Shown here in pieces: positions 16,539-25,711 of a stretch of 64,000 nucleotides of DNA (position 1 is its first letter; each line of letters begins with the position of its first letter). The stretch is from the NCBI RefSeq assembly GCF_012641395.1, contig NZ_JABAIH010000002.1, forward strand, positions 62,001-126,000, written 5' to 3'. This DNA is from Rhizobium sp. P32RR-XVIII. GTDB lineage: Bacteria > Pseudomonadota > Alphaproteobacteria > Rhizobiales > Rhizobiaceae. The translations under genes and the position numbers were made by a program. The notes under the pieces were generated by a model that was not told the origin of the DNA, did not search any database, and saw only the letters and a list, made by a program, of their open reading frames with translations.

Positions 16539-17063
16539 TCAGCCGCCATCCTCCATCGCTGCGGCCATTTCGGCAAGCTTGCGAACGGTGTTGAGGTTGC
16601 GGGAGGTGCCGGGCTTCAGCGCGGGAAGCTTCAGCTTGGATTTTCCGGATCCGATCGGATAGTGCACGTAGATCTCGCTCCCGGCGATCTCTGCCTCCTC
16701 GCCATCCGGTGCCACCATCTTCTCAAGCGCATCTTTCGGCGCCGCTTCCGGCAGGAAGTTCACCAGCAGGAAATTCGGCTTGGCATCCGGGAAGGGCGCC
16801 CCGGCGACGATCTTCTGCAGTTCCTTGCTGCTTCGGATCATCACGCCCGGCTTCTTGCCGAGCTTTTCGCCAAGCGCCGCGTCGAGCCTTTCGCCGGCTG
16901 CCTTTTCGCTGTCATCCGAGCGGAAGACGACGTTGCCGCTCTGGATGTAGGTCCTGACATCGGTGTAGCCCAACCCTTCGCAGATCGCTTTCAGCTCAGC
17001 CATCGGCAGGGCACCGGTCCCACCGACATTGATGGCACGAAGCAGGGCGACATAGACGGGCAT
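16539..17063 (-). CDS. DUF1697 family protein
   Basis: A 174-residue protein starting M-P-V-Y-V-A-L-L-R-A-I-N-V-G-G, the family hallmark, with T-Y-I-Q-S-G-N-V-V-F about 35 residues on. Its biochemical function is unknown; members form an alpha-beta fold and are common in soil bacteria. ATG 17063 has GGAGG 7 nt upstream, so the longer frame that runs into the repeat region to 17282 is not used. The nearest upstream gene on this strand is ptrB, separated by a repeat pair. Confidence 0.88.
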   Translation of the reverse strand: MPVYVALLRAINVGGTGALPMAELKAICEGLGYTDVRTYIQSGNVVFRSDDSEKAAGERLDAALGEKLGKKPGVMIRSSKELQKIVAGAPFPDAKPNFLLVNFLPEAAPKDALEKMVAPDGEEAEIAGSEIYVHYPIGSGKSKLKLPALKPGTSRNLNTVRKLAEMAAAMEDGG

Positions 17064-17088
17064 TTCTTCCTCCAAGAATGGTCGCAGG

Positions 17089-17259
17089 CCCCCCTCTGCC
17101 CTGCCGGGCATCTCCCCCACAGGTGGGGAGATTGGCTGGGCGCGAAGGCTTCCCCAAACAACTAATGCTTCAGCACGGCATATCGACAATGAGGCGAGAA
17201 ACGAAAGCCGCTTGTGATCTCCCTCCTTGTGGGGAGATGTCCGGCAGGACAGAGGGGGG
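17089..17259. repeat. Inverted pair of rhizobial palindromic intergenic repeats
   Basis: 17089-17131 and 17219-17259 are inverted copies of one element: C6-TCTG-(C/T)-CCTGCCGG ending in a TCTCCCC/GGGGAGA stem. About 35 of 41 positions match. A broken copy lies at 30947-31030 inside the mnh operon. Each copy folds by itself, and the pair could form a long stem between DUF1697 and ptrB. Confidence 0.75.
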
Positions 17260-17285
17260 TGCCCAGGGCACGCCCCATCCAAATC

Positions 17286-19394
17286 TTACATCTTGCCCGC
17301 CACCTTGATCGCAAACGCATATTCGAAGGCGATCTCCTCCAGCCGCTGGAAGCGTCCCGAGGCGCCGCCGTGTCCGGCATCCATGTTGGTCTTGAGCAGG
17401 ATCGGTGCTGCGCCCGTCGTCTTGTCGCGGACCTTGGCGACCCACTTCGCCGGCTCCCAATAGGTGACGCGCGGATCGGTCAGCCCGCCGAGCGCCAGGA
17501 TCGGCGGATAGGCTTTCTCGCCGACATTGTCGTAGGGCGAGTAGCTGGCGATGTGATGGTAGTCGTCCTTGCTGTCGATTGGGTTGCCCCATTCCGGCCA
17601 TTCGGGCGGCGTCAGCGGCAGCGTGTCGTCAAGCATGGTGTTCAAAACGTCGACGAAGGGCACGGCGGCGATGATGCCGGCGAACTTCTCCGGCGCCATG
17701 TTGGCGACCGCACCCATCAGCATGCCGCCGGCCGAGCCGCCCTCGGCGATGATACCAGTGTAGGAGGTGAACTTCTGTTGATTCAGATAGTCGGCGGCGG
17801 CAACGAAGTCCTTGAACGTGTTGGTCTTCTTGCCCATCTTGCCGTCTTCGTACCACTGGAAGCCCTTGTCCTTGCCGCCGCGGATATGGGCGATGGCATA
17901 GACGAAGCCGCGATCGACAAGCGACAGGCAATTGGTATTGAACCCCGCCGGAATGGTGATGCCGTAGGCGCCGTAGCCGTAGAGCAGGCAGGGGGCTGAG
18001 CCGTCGAGCGGCGTATCCTTGCGATAGAGCAGGGTGACCGGCACCTCAACGCCGTCCCATGCCGGCGCGAAGACGCGGCGGGTCACATAGTCTTCGGGAT
18101 TATGGCCGGAAGGCACTTCCTGCGTCTTCAAGAGCGTGCGCTTGCGCGTCACCATGTTGTAGTCATAAAGCTGGTTCGGCGTCGTCATCGACGAATAGGA
18201 GAAGCGGATGGTGTCTGTGTCGTATTCCGCAGCTCCTGAAAGCCCCAACGAATAGGCCTCTTCAGCAAAGGCGATCGCATGCTCCTCGCCGGTCTTCCGG
18301 TCGCGGATCATGATTTGCGGCAGGCCGTCCTTGCGTTCCAGCCAGATGAGATGGCGCGCATAGGCCATCTGGGAGAGGATCAGGGTGCCGGGCTTGTGCG
18401 GCACCACTTCGCGCCAGTTCTCCTTGCCCGGATTTTCAACGGGCGCTTCCATGATCTTGAAATCCTTGGCGCCGCCGTCATTGGTGAGGATGTAGAAGAC
18501 ATCGCCGCCCTCGGTCATCTCGTATTCAATGCCAGTCTGGCGCTTCGCCACCACCCTGGGCTCGGCCATCAGATCCTTGGTCGAGAGCAGCCGGTATTCG
18601 CTCGTCTCGTGGTCGTGGATGTCGATGTAGATGAAATCGTCGAGCAACGAGCCGCCGACGCCCATGAAGAATCCGGCGTCCTTTTCCTCGTAGACCAGCC
18701 GGTCTTCGGATTGCGGCCGACCCAAGATGTGGTGGAAAACCTTGGAGGGCCGGTGGTTTTCGTCCAGCGCCGAATAGAAGAAGCTCTTGCCGTCGGGCGC
18801 CCAGACGCCGCCGCCGCCGGTGTTCTCGATCCGGTCCGGCAGGTCCTCGCCGGTTGCGAGATCGCGCACCTTCAGCGTGAAGAACTCCGAACCCTTGTCG
18901 TCATAACCCCAGATGCCGCGGCTGTGGTCGGTCGAATGGTCGAGGCCTGCGAGCCGGAAATAGGCCTTTCCGCCCGCTTCCTTGTCGCCGTCGAGGAGAA
19001 CAGAGCGGATCGTCTCGTCCTTGGCGTTGGCTTCGCGCGGGATACGGAAATAACGCGGCTGCTCGCCGCCGGTCACGAAAAACGTGCCGTAGGCATAAGC
19101 GCCGTCCTTCATGGGAACCGAGCTGTCGTCTTCCTTGATGCGGCCGCGCATTTCGGCAAAGAGCGTCTTCTGCAGCGCCTTGGTGTCTTCCATCGCCGCG
19201 TTCATGTAAGCGTTTTCCGCTTCCAGATGCTTGCGGATCTCGGGATCGAGGATCGATGGATCCTTGAACATCGCCTGCCAGTTATCGGCGCGCAGCCAGG
19301 CATAATCGTCCGTCCGGGTGATGCCATGGCGGGTGTCGGTGACGGGCTTTTTCGGGGCTGCGGGCGGGGTGGGCAGGTTCTTGAAAACGGACAA
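17286..19394 (-). CDS. ptrB: Oligopeptidase B (S9 prolyl oligopeptidase family)
   Basis: A 702-residue serine peptidase that cleaves small peptides after basic residues. An N-terminal seven-bladed propeller is followed by an alpha/beta-hydrolase domain with the nucleophile elbow E-G-G-S-A-G-G (about 540) and the late His in D-A-G-H-G-G (about 675). No signal peptide, so cytoplasmic. Length is normal for PtrB (686 in E. coli). It lies alone between repeat elements and a divergent DUF930 gene. Confidence 0.92.
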   Translation of the reverse strand: MSVFKNLPTPPAAPKKPVTDTRHGITRTDDYAWLRADNWQAMFKDPSILDPEIRKHLEAENAYMNAAMEDTKALQKTLFAEMRGRIKEDDSSVPMKDGAYAYGTFFVTGGEQPRYFRIPREANAKDETIRSVLLDGDKEAGGKAYFRLAGLDHSTDHSRGIWGYDDKGSEFFTLKVRDLATGEDLPDRIENTGGGGVWAPDGKSFFYSALDENHRPSKVFHHILGRPQSEDRLVYEEKDAGFFMGVGGSLLDDFIYIDIHDHETSEYRLLSTKDLMAEPRVVAKRQTGIEYEMTEGGDVFYILTNDGGAKDFKIMEAPVENPGKENWREVVPHKPGTLILSQMAYARHLIWLERKDGLPQIMIRDRKTGEEHAIAFAEEAYSLGLSGAAEYDTDTIRFSYSSMTTPNQLYDYNMVTRKRTLLKTQEVPSGHNPEDYVTRRVFAPAWDGVEVPVTLLYRKDTPLDGSAPCLLYGYGAYGITIPAGFNTNCLSLVDRGFVYAIAHIRGGKDKGFQWYEDGKMGKKTNTFKDFVAAADYLNQQKFTSYTGIIAEGGSAGGMLMGAVANMAPEKFAGIIAAVPFVDVLNTMLDDTLPLTPPEWPEWGNPIDSKDDYHHIASYSPYDNVGEKAYPPILALGGLTDPRVTYWEPAKWVAKVRDKTTGAAPILLKTNMDAGHGGASGRFQRLEEIAFEYAFAIKVAGKM

Positions 19395-19635
19395 GCAAAG
19401 GCTCCGGATCGGAATTGCGGGGTGCGCAAGAGATAATGGTGCGGACAGGCCAGATCAAGCGCCGTGCAAGCCATCGGGGATAAGCTCGGCGGGAATCGAA
19501 GACTTCCTCACGTTGCCATGATGTCACCACATTGTTTAAGAATGTCCGCTACCGTCGCGCGGAATTTACGCTTCGTTTTGGCTCGGGGGTACCAGTCAAG
19601 CGGGTTCCCGCATGAGCATACAGAGGAATTCCTTA

Positions 19636-20025
19636 ATGCCGAAACGCCTGGTCCTGTCCATGGCTCTCCTGAGCCTTGCCTCCGCCGCCTTCGCTGTCGA
19701 TCCCGCCATCAAGAAGCAGCTCGAGAAGCTTGATCCTGCCACTCGCCTCGAGCAGAGCTGCGATACCGAGGCGATGAGCCGCATCAACAAGGACAAGACC
19801 GGCTTCAGCCCAGACAAGGTCATCGCCTACACCTTCAAGGACCCGGTCCTGACAGAAGACCGCCTCGAAGCCCCCGGCGCCGTCTTCCGCAGCAAGGGCG
19901 ACTGGTATCATCTCTCCTACTCCTGCATCACCGGCCCGAAGCACATCAATGTCCGCGAGTTGCAGTACGAGATCGGCAAGAAGGTGCCGAAGGATAAGTG
20001 GACGAAGTATTACCTCTACGATTGA
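19636..20025 (+). CDS. DUF930 exported protein
   Basis: A 129-residue protein with a cleavable signal peptide (K-R-L-V-L-S-M-A-L-L-S-L-A-S-A-A-F-A). The mature part carries the DUF930 pattern Q-L-E-K-L-D-P-A-T-R-L-E-Q-S-C-D-T-E-A-M and two Cys that may form a disulfide. Function unknown; typical of rhizobial periplasm. AGAGGA lies 8 nt before ATG 19636, chosen over the in-frame ATG 19612. It diverges from ptrB. Confidence 0.85.
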   Translation: MPKRLVLSMALLSLASAAFAVDPAIKKQLEKLDPATRLEQSCDTEAMSRINKDKTGFSPDKVIAYTFKDPVLTEDRLEAPGAVFRSKGDWYHLSYSCITGPKHINVRELQYEIGKKVPKDKWTKYYLYD

Positions 20026-20041
20026 ATAAGCCCGTTCCCTC

Positions 20042-20089
20042 ATTCCTGTGCTTGTCACGGGAATCCAGCCACGGCGCGTCTGCGTCGTG
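20042..20089. repeat. Rhizobial double-hairpin intergenic element
   Basis: ATTCCTGTG (20042-20050) pairs with CACGGGAAT (20056-20064), then CACGGCGC (20070-20077) pairs with GCGTCGTG (20082-20089). The two adjacent stem-loops after the DUF930 gene look like a repeated rhizobial element and may terminate transcription. The rest of the 307-bp gap to 20332 shows no gene. Confidence 0.6.
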
Positions 20090-20332
20090 AAATGACTGCT
20101 GTTTCTTGAATGAATCGCCACATCAAGGATTTGGCGCCCAGGAAACGCGGCCATTCGCATCTGGGGCACTTGATATACGCGCGACTCGTTTTGTGGTAGT
20201 TTTGCTGCCCGAGGATGCTTCATACGCTCGGCGGGGATCCCGTGGCCGTTGCGTAGGTTTTACGAGCTCATCTTACCTGCATCTCTGTTGTCTACCTAAT
20301 TCGGCCCGTCATATCGAAAAGGGGGAACTGTG

Positions 20333-20935
20333 ATGAACAGGAGAACCTTTTTACTTGCTTCCCTTTGCGTCGCCACAATGCCGGGGCTGGCGATGGCGAA
20401 CGAAGACCCCAGAATTGAAGACTGGCGCGTTTTCGAGCGTCTGGGCAACCTCTTTCGAAAAATTGCAAGATCATCTGGCGATGCGATCGCCGACGGGGTC
20501 CCCAAGGAGAGGTTTTCCAAACATCTTGAAAGGATGGGGAGAACCATGGTCGCGCTCAAACGAGCGACAAAGATGGGATACGTCGATGTAACCGAGCCGT
20601 GCGACGACACAAAGATGCCGAACAGGCATCGTGTCTACGCCCGTGGGCTCGATGAGTTGCAGTATCTGTGTAATTTTCTGGAGGCGCTCGCTGCCCAGAC
20701 GGAGGTGCTTGCCAGCTATCTGAGGTCACCGGATTTGACCGACGAGGCCAGGAAAGTGGCAGACGAACTCTACGGTCTGGTCGACAAGCGAAAAGCTGCG
20801 ATTTATCGAGTGGGCGGTTTCTGCTCGATGACTGGCCAAGAAAGATCCAGGTTTGCCATGGAAATGCAGCAAAGCGGTGGTTTCGAGGAAGGCGCAGGGG
20901 GAGCGCTTGAAAGCCTCATGATTGAGTTCGAATAG
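20333..20935 (+). CDS. Hypothetical exported protein, 200 aa
   Basis: Not recognised. N-R-R-T-F-L-L-A-S-L-C-V-A is a possible twin-arginine or Sec signal with cleavage near A-M-A-N. The mature part is helical and charged, with three Cys (C-D-D, Y-L-C-N-F, F-C-S-M). ATG 20333 is 5 nt after GGGGGAA; a GTG directly before it (20330) is less likely. Codon use is a little less GC-biased than that of its neighbours, hinting at an accessory gene. Confidence 0.65.
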   Translation: MNRRTFLLASLCVATMPGLAMANEDPRIEDWRVFERLGNLFRKIARSSGDAIADGVPKERFSKHLERMGRTMVALKRATKMGYVDVTEPCDDTKMPNRHRVYARGLDELQYLCNFLEALAAQTEVLASYLRSPDLTDEARKVADELYGLVDKRKAAIYRVGGFCSMTGQERSRFAMEMQQSGGFEEGAGGALESLMIEFE

Positions 20936-21086
20936 CTTCTTCCAACACTTTTACGCTAACAGCGCAGGATTTCTGTAACGGGCACAGGGATGAGGTGCTG
21001 CGGGTGACGGCGGCATCAGGCCGCATGGCCGCGGCGGGCGGCAAGGCATAAAGCCTTTCTATCGAGATATTAGAAACTGACTTTCC

Positions 21087-21881
21087 ATGATCCGCATCCT
21101 CCTCGTGCCCGTGCTGCTTGCAACCTCCGTCTCGGCCGCCTTCGCGGCCGCTGTCGCTCCTGCCGCGATGCCTGTGGCTCCTCCCGCCTCGCCGAAGATC
21201 GCGGCGCCGAAGCTGGTCGAGCCACATCTGCATATCGTCCGCTCCGGTGCGTCGAGCCATCCGCGCATCGCGCTCACCTTCGACGCCTGCATGGGCAAGG
21301 CGGACGACCGGATCATCTCGACGCTGGTAAAGGAGCGCATTCCGGCAACGATTTTCGTCACCGGGCGTTGGCTGAAGCGCAATCCGCAAGCGCTCTCGGT
21401 CTTTCTGCACAATCCCGATCTCTTCGAGCTTGAAAATCACGGGCAGAACCATATTCCGGCCGTGGATAAGCCCGTCTCGATCTACGGCATCGCCGCCGCC
21501 GGCTCGCCGCAGGCCGTCAGGCAGGAGGTAGAGGGCGGTGCCGACGCGATGCGCGCTGCCGGAATTACGCCGCCGCACTGGTTCCGCGGCTCGACGGCGA
21601 AATACGATCTTTCGGCAATCGCCGAGATCCGCGCGATGGGCTATCGCATTGCCGGCTACTCGGTGAACGGCGACGGCGGGTCGCTTCTCGGCGCTTCGAT
21701 CACCGAAAAGCGCATTGCCTCGGCGAAGGACGGGGATGTCGTCATCTCCCACATCAATCAGCCGACCCACGCGGCAGGCGAGGGCGTCGCAAAAGCGCTT
21801 CTTGATCTGAAGGTCAGGGGAGCCGAATTCGTCCGGCTGCAGGATGTCGCAGACATGGGCGACGACAGCACGACGCAGTAA
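21087..21881 (+). CDS. Polysaccharide deacetylase-family protein, TFDA variant
   Basis: A 264-residue NodB-fold protein with a signal peptide (1-20) and a Pro/Ala-rich linker. Motif 1 reads L-T-F-D-A-C (Asp66 kept, the second Asp replaced by Ala67). Motif 2, E-N-H-G-Q-N-H, keeps both metal His (118 and 122), and W-F-R-G-S-T is motif 3. The TFDA pattern appears in a subfamily whose substrate is not known; peptidoglycan or exopolysaccharide N-acetyl groups are candidates in the periplasm. It overlaps no neighbour; the AI-2E permease is convergent 27 bp away. Confidence 0.85.
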   Translation: MIRILLVPVLLATSVSAAFAAAVAPAAMPVAPPASPKIAAPKLVEPHLHIVRSGASSHPRIALTFDACMGKADDRIISTLVKERIPATIFVTGRWLKRNPQALSVFLHNPDLFELENHGQNHIPAVDKPVSIYGIAAAGSPQAVRQEVEGGADAMRAAGITPPHWFRGSTAKYDLSAIAEIRAMGYRIAGYSVNGDGGSLLGASITEKRIASAKDGDVVISHINQPTHAAGEGVAKALLDLKVRGAEFVRLQDVADMGDDSTTQ

Positions 21882-21908
21882 TACTCGGCGTCCTCAGGCG
21901 CTTTGCCA

Positions 21909-23075
21909 TCACTTCGGCAATTGCGGCTGCACTTTCTCCTCGATGAAGAGTTCGTCGACGATCGCCATGACGATCAGCGACAGAGGAAGCGCAAGCATCG
22001 CGCCGACCGCGCCCCACAGCCACGTCCAGAAGATGATCGCGATGAAGATAAGGAACGGGTTGATCTCCAGCCGCCGGCCCATCACCGCGGGGAAGATCAG
22101 GTTTTCCATCGCGAGGTGGATGGTGAAAAACGCGGCTGCCGGCAACAGGCCGGCGACGATGCCGTCGTGCGTGATGATGCCCGCAACCGCGACGGACAGG
22201 GTCATCACGGTGATGCCGAGATAGGGGATGAAGCTCGACAGGAAGGCGAAAAAACCCCAGAGGACCGGCGCCGAGAGCCCGCCGGCCCAGGCGATCACTG
22301 TCATCATGACGCCGAGTGCGGCATAGATGATCGAGGCGGTTGCGAAATAGAAGCCAAGCACCTGCTCGACCGAGCTGATGACGCGAATTGCCGCCAGGCG
22401 CTGTTGCCTCGTCCGGAAGGTCATGATGATCGTCTTGCGCAGATGAACGCGGCCGGAAAGGAAGAGCAGCAACGCCGCAAAGAAAATCAGCGTCTGCACG
22501 AGGGCCGGGGTCAGGTTTGCCGTCACCACATGCAGAACGCTGCCGGTGTTTTCGAGCAGCGCGTTGATCGACGTCGGCCCGCTCTGGAATGTTTCCGCGG
22601 TTATGTGCAGCCAGCGTATCCGTTCCAGATAGGGGATGATCCGGGTGATGGTCTTCTCGATGAAGGCGGGAGCCTCGTTGGCAAGCGTCGTCAAAGGTCC
22701 CGCAAGCGAACTGACGACAATGAAGATCACCAGCGCAACGGCGCTTGAAAGGATCACCGCGTTGGTGACGCGCGGTACGCCGAGCCTGCTCAGTTTCTCC
22801 GCCGCCATGCCCAGAATCATGCCGACCACGACGGCAAGCGTTACCGGAATGAGGATCAGCGACATCTGGTACAAGGCGGCGAGCCCAAGCATCAGGAAGA
22901 TCCCGATGACCGCCCACGCCATGCTGATATCGAGGCCGTCTTTCTCGACGCGATGCGCGGGAGCCTGTGGCATCTCTTCGGCCGCGGCGGTCAGTGTCTC
23001 CGCCCAGGCGCTCGTCCGTCGCTCGCCAATCGCGATCTTTTTTGCCTGTTTCTTGATGCCATTGGCGATGCCCAT
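21909..23075 (-). CDS. AI-2E family transporter (PerM-like)
   Basis: A 388-residue inner-membrane protein with about eight helices, a soluble loop between helices 3 and 4, and the family block P-Y-L-G-I-T-V-M-T near residue 285. Members export autoinducer-2, other small molecules or act as Na+/H+ antiporters; the substrate here is unknown. About 45 hydrophilic residues precede the first helix. No lux-type gene is nearby. Confidence 0.85.
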   Translation of the reverse strand: MGIANGIKKQAKKIAIGERRTSAWAETLTAAAEEMPQAPAHRVEKDGLDISMAWAVIGIFLMLGLAALYQMSLILIPVTLAVVVGMILGMAAEKLSRLGVPRVTNAVILSSAVALVIFIVVSSLAGPLTTLANEAPAFIEKTITRIIPYLERIRWLHITAETFQSGPTSINALLENTGSVLHVVTANLTPALVQTLIFFAALLLFLSGRVHLRKTIIMTFRTRQQRLAAIRVISSVEQVLGFYFATASIIYAALGVMMTVIAWAGGLSAPVLWGFFAFLSSFIPYLGITVMTLSVAVAGIITHDGIVAGLLPAAAFFTIHLAMENLIFPAVMGRRLEINPFLIFIAIIFWTWLWGAVGAMLALPLSLIVMAIVDELFIEEKVQPQLPK

Positions 23076-23176
23076 CTATGGAATGTCCCCGGAAGCCGAA
23101 TTGCCTCGGCACGAGAACGCGTCGGCGGGATGTTGGTTCCGGGGAGGGCGGCGCGGTCTGCGGCAGAACCTGCATC

Positions 23177-24037
23177 TCAAGCCGAAAGCGTCAGCCCGAT
23201 ACCCCAGGGGTCCTTGAGGAAGATGCCGCCGTCGCGCTTCTCGGTCTTGATCTCGAGCCTGTCGAGCGCCTGAACGGCGTTGTCGAGTGCTGCCTTGTCG
23301 TTGAAGCGCATCGTGAAGTCGGAAAGGCCAGTCATGCCCTCGGCGCGCGGGCCTGCTCCGCGGCTGTTCCAGATATTGGCTGCGACATGATGATGGTAGC
23401 CGCCGGTCGCGAAGAAGCTTGCGCCGGGATAGCGCGCCATCAGCTTGAGGCCGAGAACGTCGCGATAGAAGCCATCCGCTTCCGGAATGTCGCCGACCTG
23501 CAGATGGATGTGCCCGATCGCCGTGCCGTCCGCCATGCCGTTCCAGGCGTCCTCCGGCACGCTGTTGTAGAGCGCTTGAAGATCGAGGCGGTGGGTCGCC
23601 ATCTCCACTTGGCCGTCCTGATGAAACTTCCAGACGTCGTGCGGCCGGTCGGCATAGATCTCAATGCCGTTGCCTTCGGGATCGGAGAGATAGATCGCTT
23701 CGCTGACAAGATGGTCCGAGGCGCCTTCGAGCTGGACATTATTATGCGCTGCCTGACGGAGCCAGCGGGCAAGTTCCGCCCGGTTCGGCACCAGGAAGGC
23801 CGTGTGGAAGAGGCCAGCCGCATTTCGCGGCCCGATCTGCGCATTGCCGGCGGTCGTCAGCGTCAGGAGCGGCACACCGCCGACGCCAAGCACCTCGCCG
23901 TTCGGCGCCTTCTCGATCACCTTGAGGCCAATTATCGACTGATAGAAGCTGGAAACCAGCGGCAGGTCTGCGACGAGGAGATGCGACTGGCTGATATAGG
24001 CAGGGCGCCTCAATGCATAAGAGGGTTCGGTCGTCAT
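23177..24037 (-). CDS. VOC-family dioxygenase-like protein (catechol 2,3-dioxygenase type)
   Basis: A 286-residue protein with two tandem vicinal-oxygen-chelate modules. Candidate metal ligands are in module 2: I-G-H-I-H-L-Q-V-G (His near 168), Y-H-H-H-V-A-A-N (near 220) and the Glu region near the end. It resembles CatE-type extradiol dioxygenases of Bacillus and rhizobia. ATG 24037 follows AGGAG; the longer frame to 24124 is not used. Whether catechol is the substrate is uncertain. Confidence 0.85.
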   Translation of the reverse strand: MTTEPSYALRRPAYISQSHLLVADLPLVSSFYQSIIGLKVIEKAPNGEVLGVGGVPLLTLTTAGNAQIGPRNAAGLFHTAFLVPNRAELARWLRQAAHNNVQLEGASDHLVSEAIYLSDPEGNGIEIYADRPHDVWKFHQDGQVEMATHRLDLQALYNSVPEDAWNGMADGTAIGHIHLQVGDIPEADGFYRDVLGLKLMARYPGASFFATGGYHHHVAANIWNSRGAGPRAEGMTGLSDFTMRFNDKAALDNAVQALDRLEIKTEKRDGGIFLKDPWGIGLTLSA

Positions 24038-24412
24038 AGGTCTTTCTCCTGCCTTGGATTGGAAAGGCGCACCGGCACCGCTGCGCTGCCTGTCCCGAGG
24101 GGCAGGCAAAGGACGCGACGGCATTTTTGCTGGCGCATAAGCCTTCCCGCAAATCCACGCGGATTTACGGGATCATGCGCTGCGGCAAGGATGCCGCCCA
24201 TAGCGAGGGAGGGGAGTTTTCGCCGGTGCATTCGCCTTCACGTCCCCTCGGCTGCTGTACTTGCACCCTCTATGCCGCATTTCGATTGTTCACAGAAGAC
24301 CAGTTTTTGATGATGAAGCGTTCATCGCATGTTGACGATCGCTTGCGCGCGCTTGATCCTGCCTCGCGCGCCTTATCTATTCTAGATAGACAGGCTGGTA
24401 GGGGAGGCAATC

Positions 24413-24823
24413 ATGTACAAGAAGATTATCGTCCCGGTGGAAATCGGCACGATTGAAAGGGGTGAGAGGGCATTCCGGAAGGCGGCGACGCTGCTCGATG
24501 AAGGCGGCGAGATCGTCCTGCTCAATGTCGTGCAGGATGTGCCCACCTACATCGCCGTTGACCTCCCGCCCCAATTGATCGAAAACACCATAGAGGACGG
24601 CCGCCAGAGGCTGGAACAGCTGCGGTTAAAGACCGGGATAGCGGCGATCGTCGAGATCGGCCGGGGTCCGCCGGCGCATGGCATCCTTGCGTCGGCCGAA
24701 GCGCACCGGGCCGACCTCATCATCGTCGCCTCGCATGTTCCGGATTTCTCGAACTATTTCATCGGTGCAACCGCTGACCGGGTGGTGCGTCACGCGAAAT
24801 GCTCGGTGCTGGTGGACAGGTAG
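24413..24823 (+). CDS. Universal stress protein (UspA family)
   Basis: A 136-residue single-domain protein. It begins M-Y-K-K-I-I-V-P-V-E and ends with the ATP-binding G-A-T-A-D-R-V-V-R-H-A-K-C-S-V-L-V pattern, so it is of the nucleotide-binding type. Usually induced in stress or low oxygen. GGGAGG lies 7 nt before the ATG. It is followed 105 bp later by the hemolysin III gene in the same direction. Confidence 0.9.
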   Translation: MYKKIIVPVEIGTIERGERAFRKAATLLDEGGEIVLLNVVQDVPTYIAVDLPPQLIENTIEDGRQRLEQLRLKTGIAAIVEIGRGPPAHGILASAEAHRADLIIVASHVPDFSNYFIGATADRVVRHAKCSVLVDR

Positions 24824-24928
24824 GATTAAAGGATTTTACCAAGTTTTACCGCAGCCGGCGTTGCCGTCTGTTGCGTCGCCGCTTGTTCAATGCGAGCATC
24901 GGCAAGGGAGGAAAACGGGTGCGCATGG

Positions 24929-25597
24929 ATGGCCGAGTTCAACGGAATTCGCTGGGCTTATGACAAATACGAGCTGATCGCCGATGGCATCGTCCATGGC
25001 GTCGGCCTCGCGCTGGCGCTCGTGGGTGCGACCGTGCTGATCTTCTATGCCATGGTCTGGAGCTCCAACGGCCAGATCGCGGCGGCATGGATTTACGGAG
25101 TCGGCCTGGTACTGACGCTTGCCATATCCTTTTCCTACAATGCCTGGCCCGTCTCGCGCACCAAATGGTACCTGCGCCGGCTCGATCATTCGGCGATCTT
25201 CATCCTGATCGCGGCGACCTATACGCCGTTCCTTCAACGCGGAGCTGACGATCCGCTGCTCTTCGGCATGATGATCGGCATCTGGGTGGTGGCCGCCGTC
25301 GGCATTTTCCTGAAATGCGCGTTTCCGGGACGATACGACAAGCTCGCGATCCTGCTCTATCTCGCCATGGGCTGGAGCGGACTTCTGGTTGCCGACACTG
25401 TCGCCTCGCACATTCCCTTCGCTTCGACGCTCTTGATCATTATCGGCGGCGTGATTTATTCGGCAGGCGTGATCTTCCATATCTGGGAAAAGCTGCGCTT
25501 TCAGAACGCCATCTGGCACGGCTTCGTGGTTGCCGCCGCTGCGGTGCATTACTCGGCGGTGCTGACATGCTTCAGCATGAGCGCGTCCGGCGTCTGA
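24929..25597 (+). CDS. Hemolysin III / YqfA (PAQR) family membrane protein
   Basis: A 222-residue protein with seven predicted helices. Family residues include W-A-Y-D-K-Y-E-L-I-A-D-G-I-V-H-G in helix 1, H-S-A-I-F-I-L-I-A-A-T-Y-T-P-F, and F-H-I-W-E-K-L-R ... W-H-G-F-V near the end; the conserved Ser, Asp and His of PAQR proteins suggest a metal-dependent hydrolase. ATG 24929 (MAEFNG) gives the usual N-terminus, but its ribosome site (GGGAGG) is 17 nt away, so 24890 is possible. Confidence 0.87.
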   Translation: MAEFNGIRWAYDKYELIADGIVHGVGLALALVGATVLIFYAMVWSSNGQIAAAWIYGVGLVLTLAISFSYNAWPVSRTKWYLRRLDHSAIFILIAATYTPFLQRGADDPLLFGMMIGIWVVAAVGIFLKCAFPGRYDKLAILLYLAMGWSGLLVADTVASHIPFASTLLIIIGGVIYSAGVIFHIWEKLRFQNAIWHGFVVAAAAVHYSAVLTCFSMSASGV

Positions 25598-25711
25598 TCA
25601 CCTGCCTCCTGGAGCCCGGCCTCGTCCCATCTCGTTAGCGCCGATTCGCGGTTTACATCGCCGGAGGCCGGGCGTATGCGCTTGGCCGAAACGAATTGGA
25701 ATGGACCTGAC

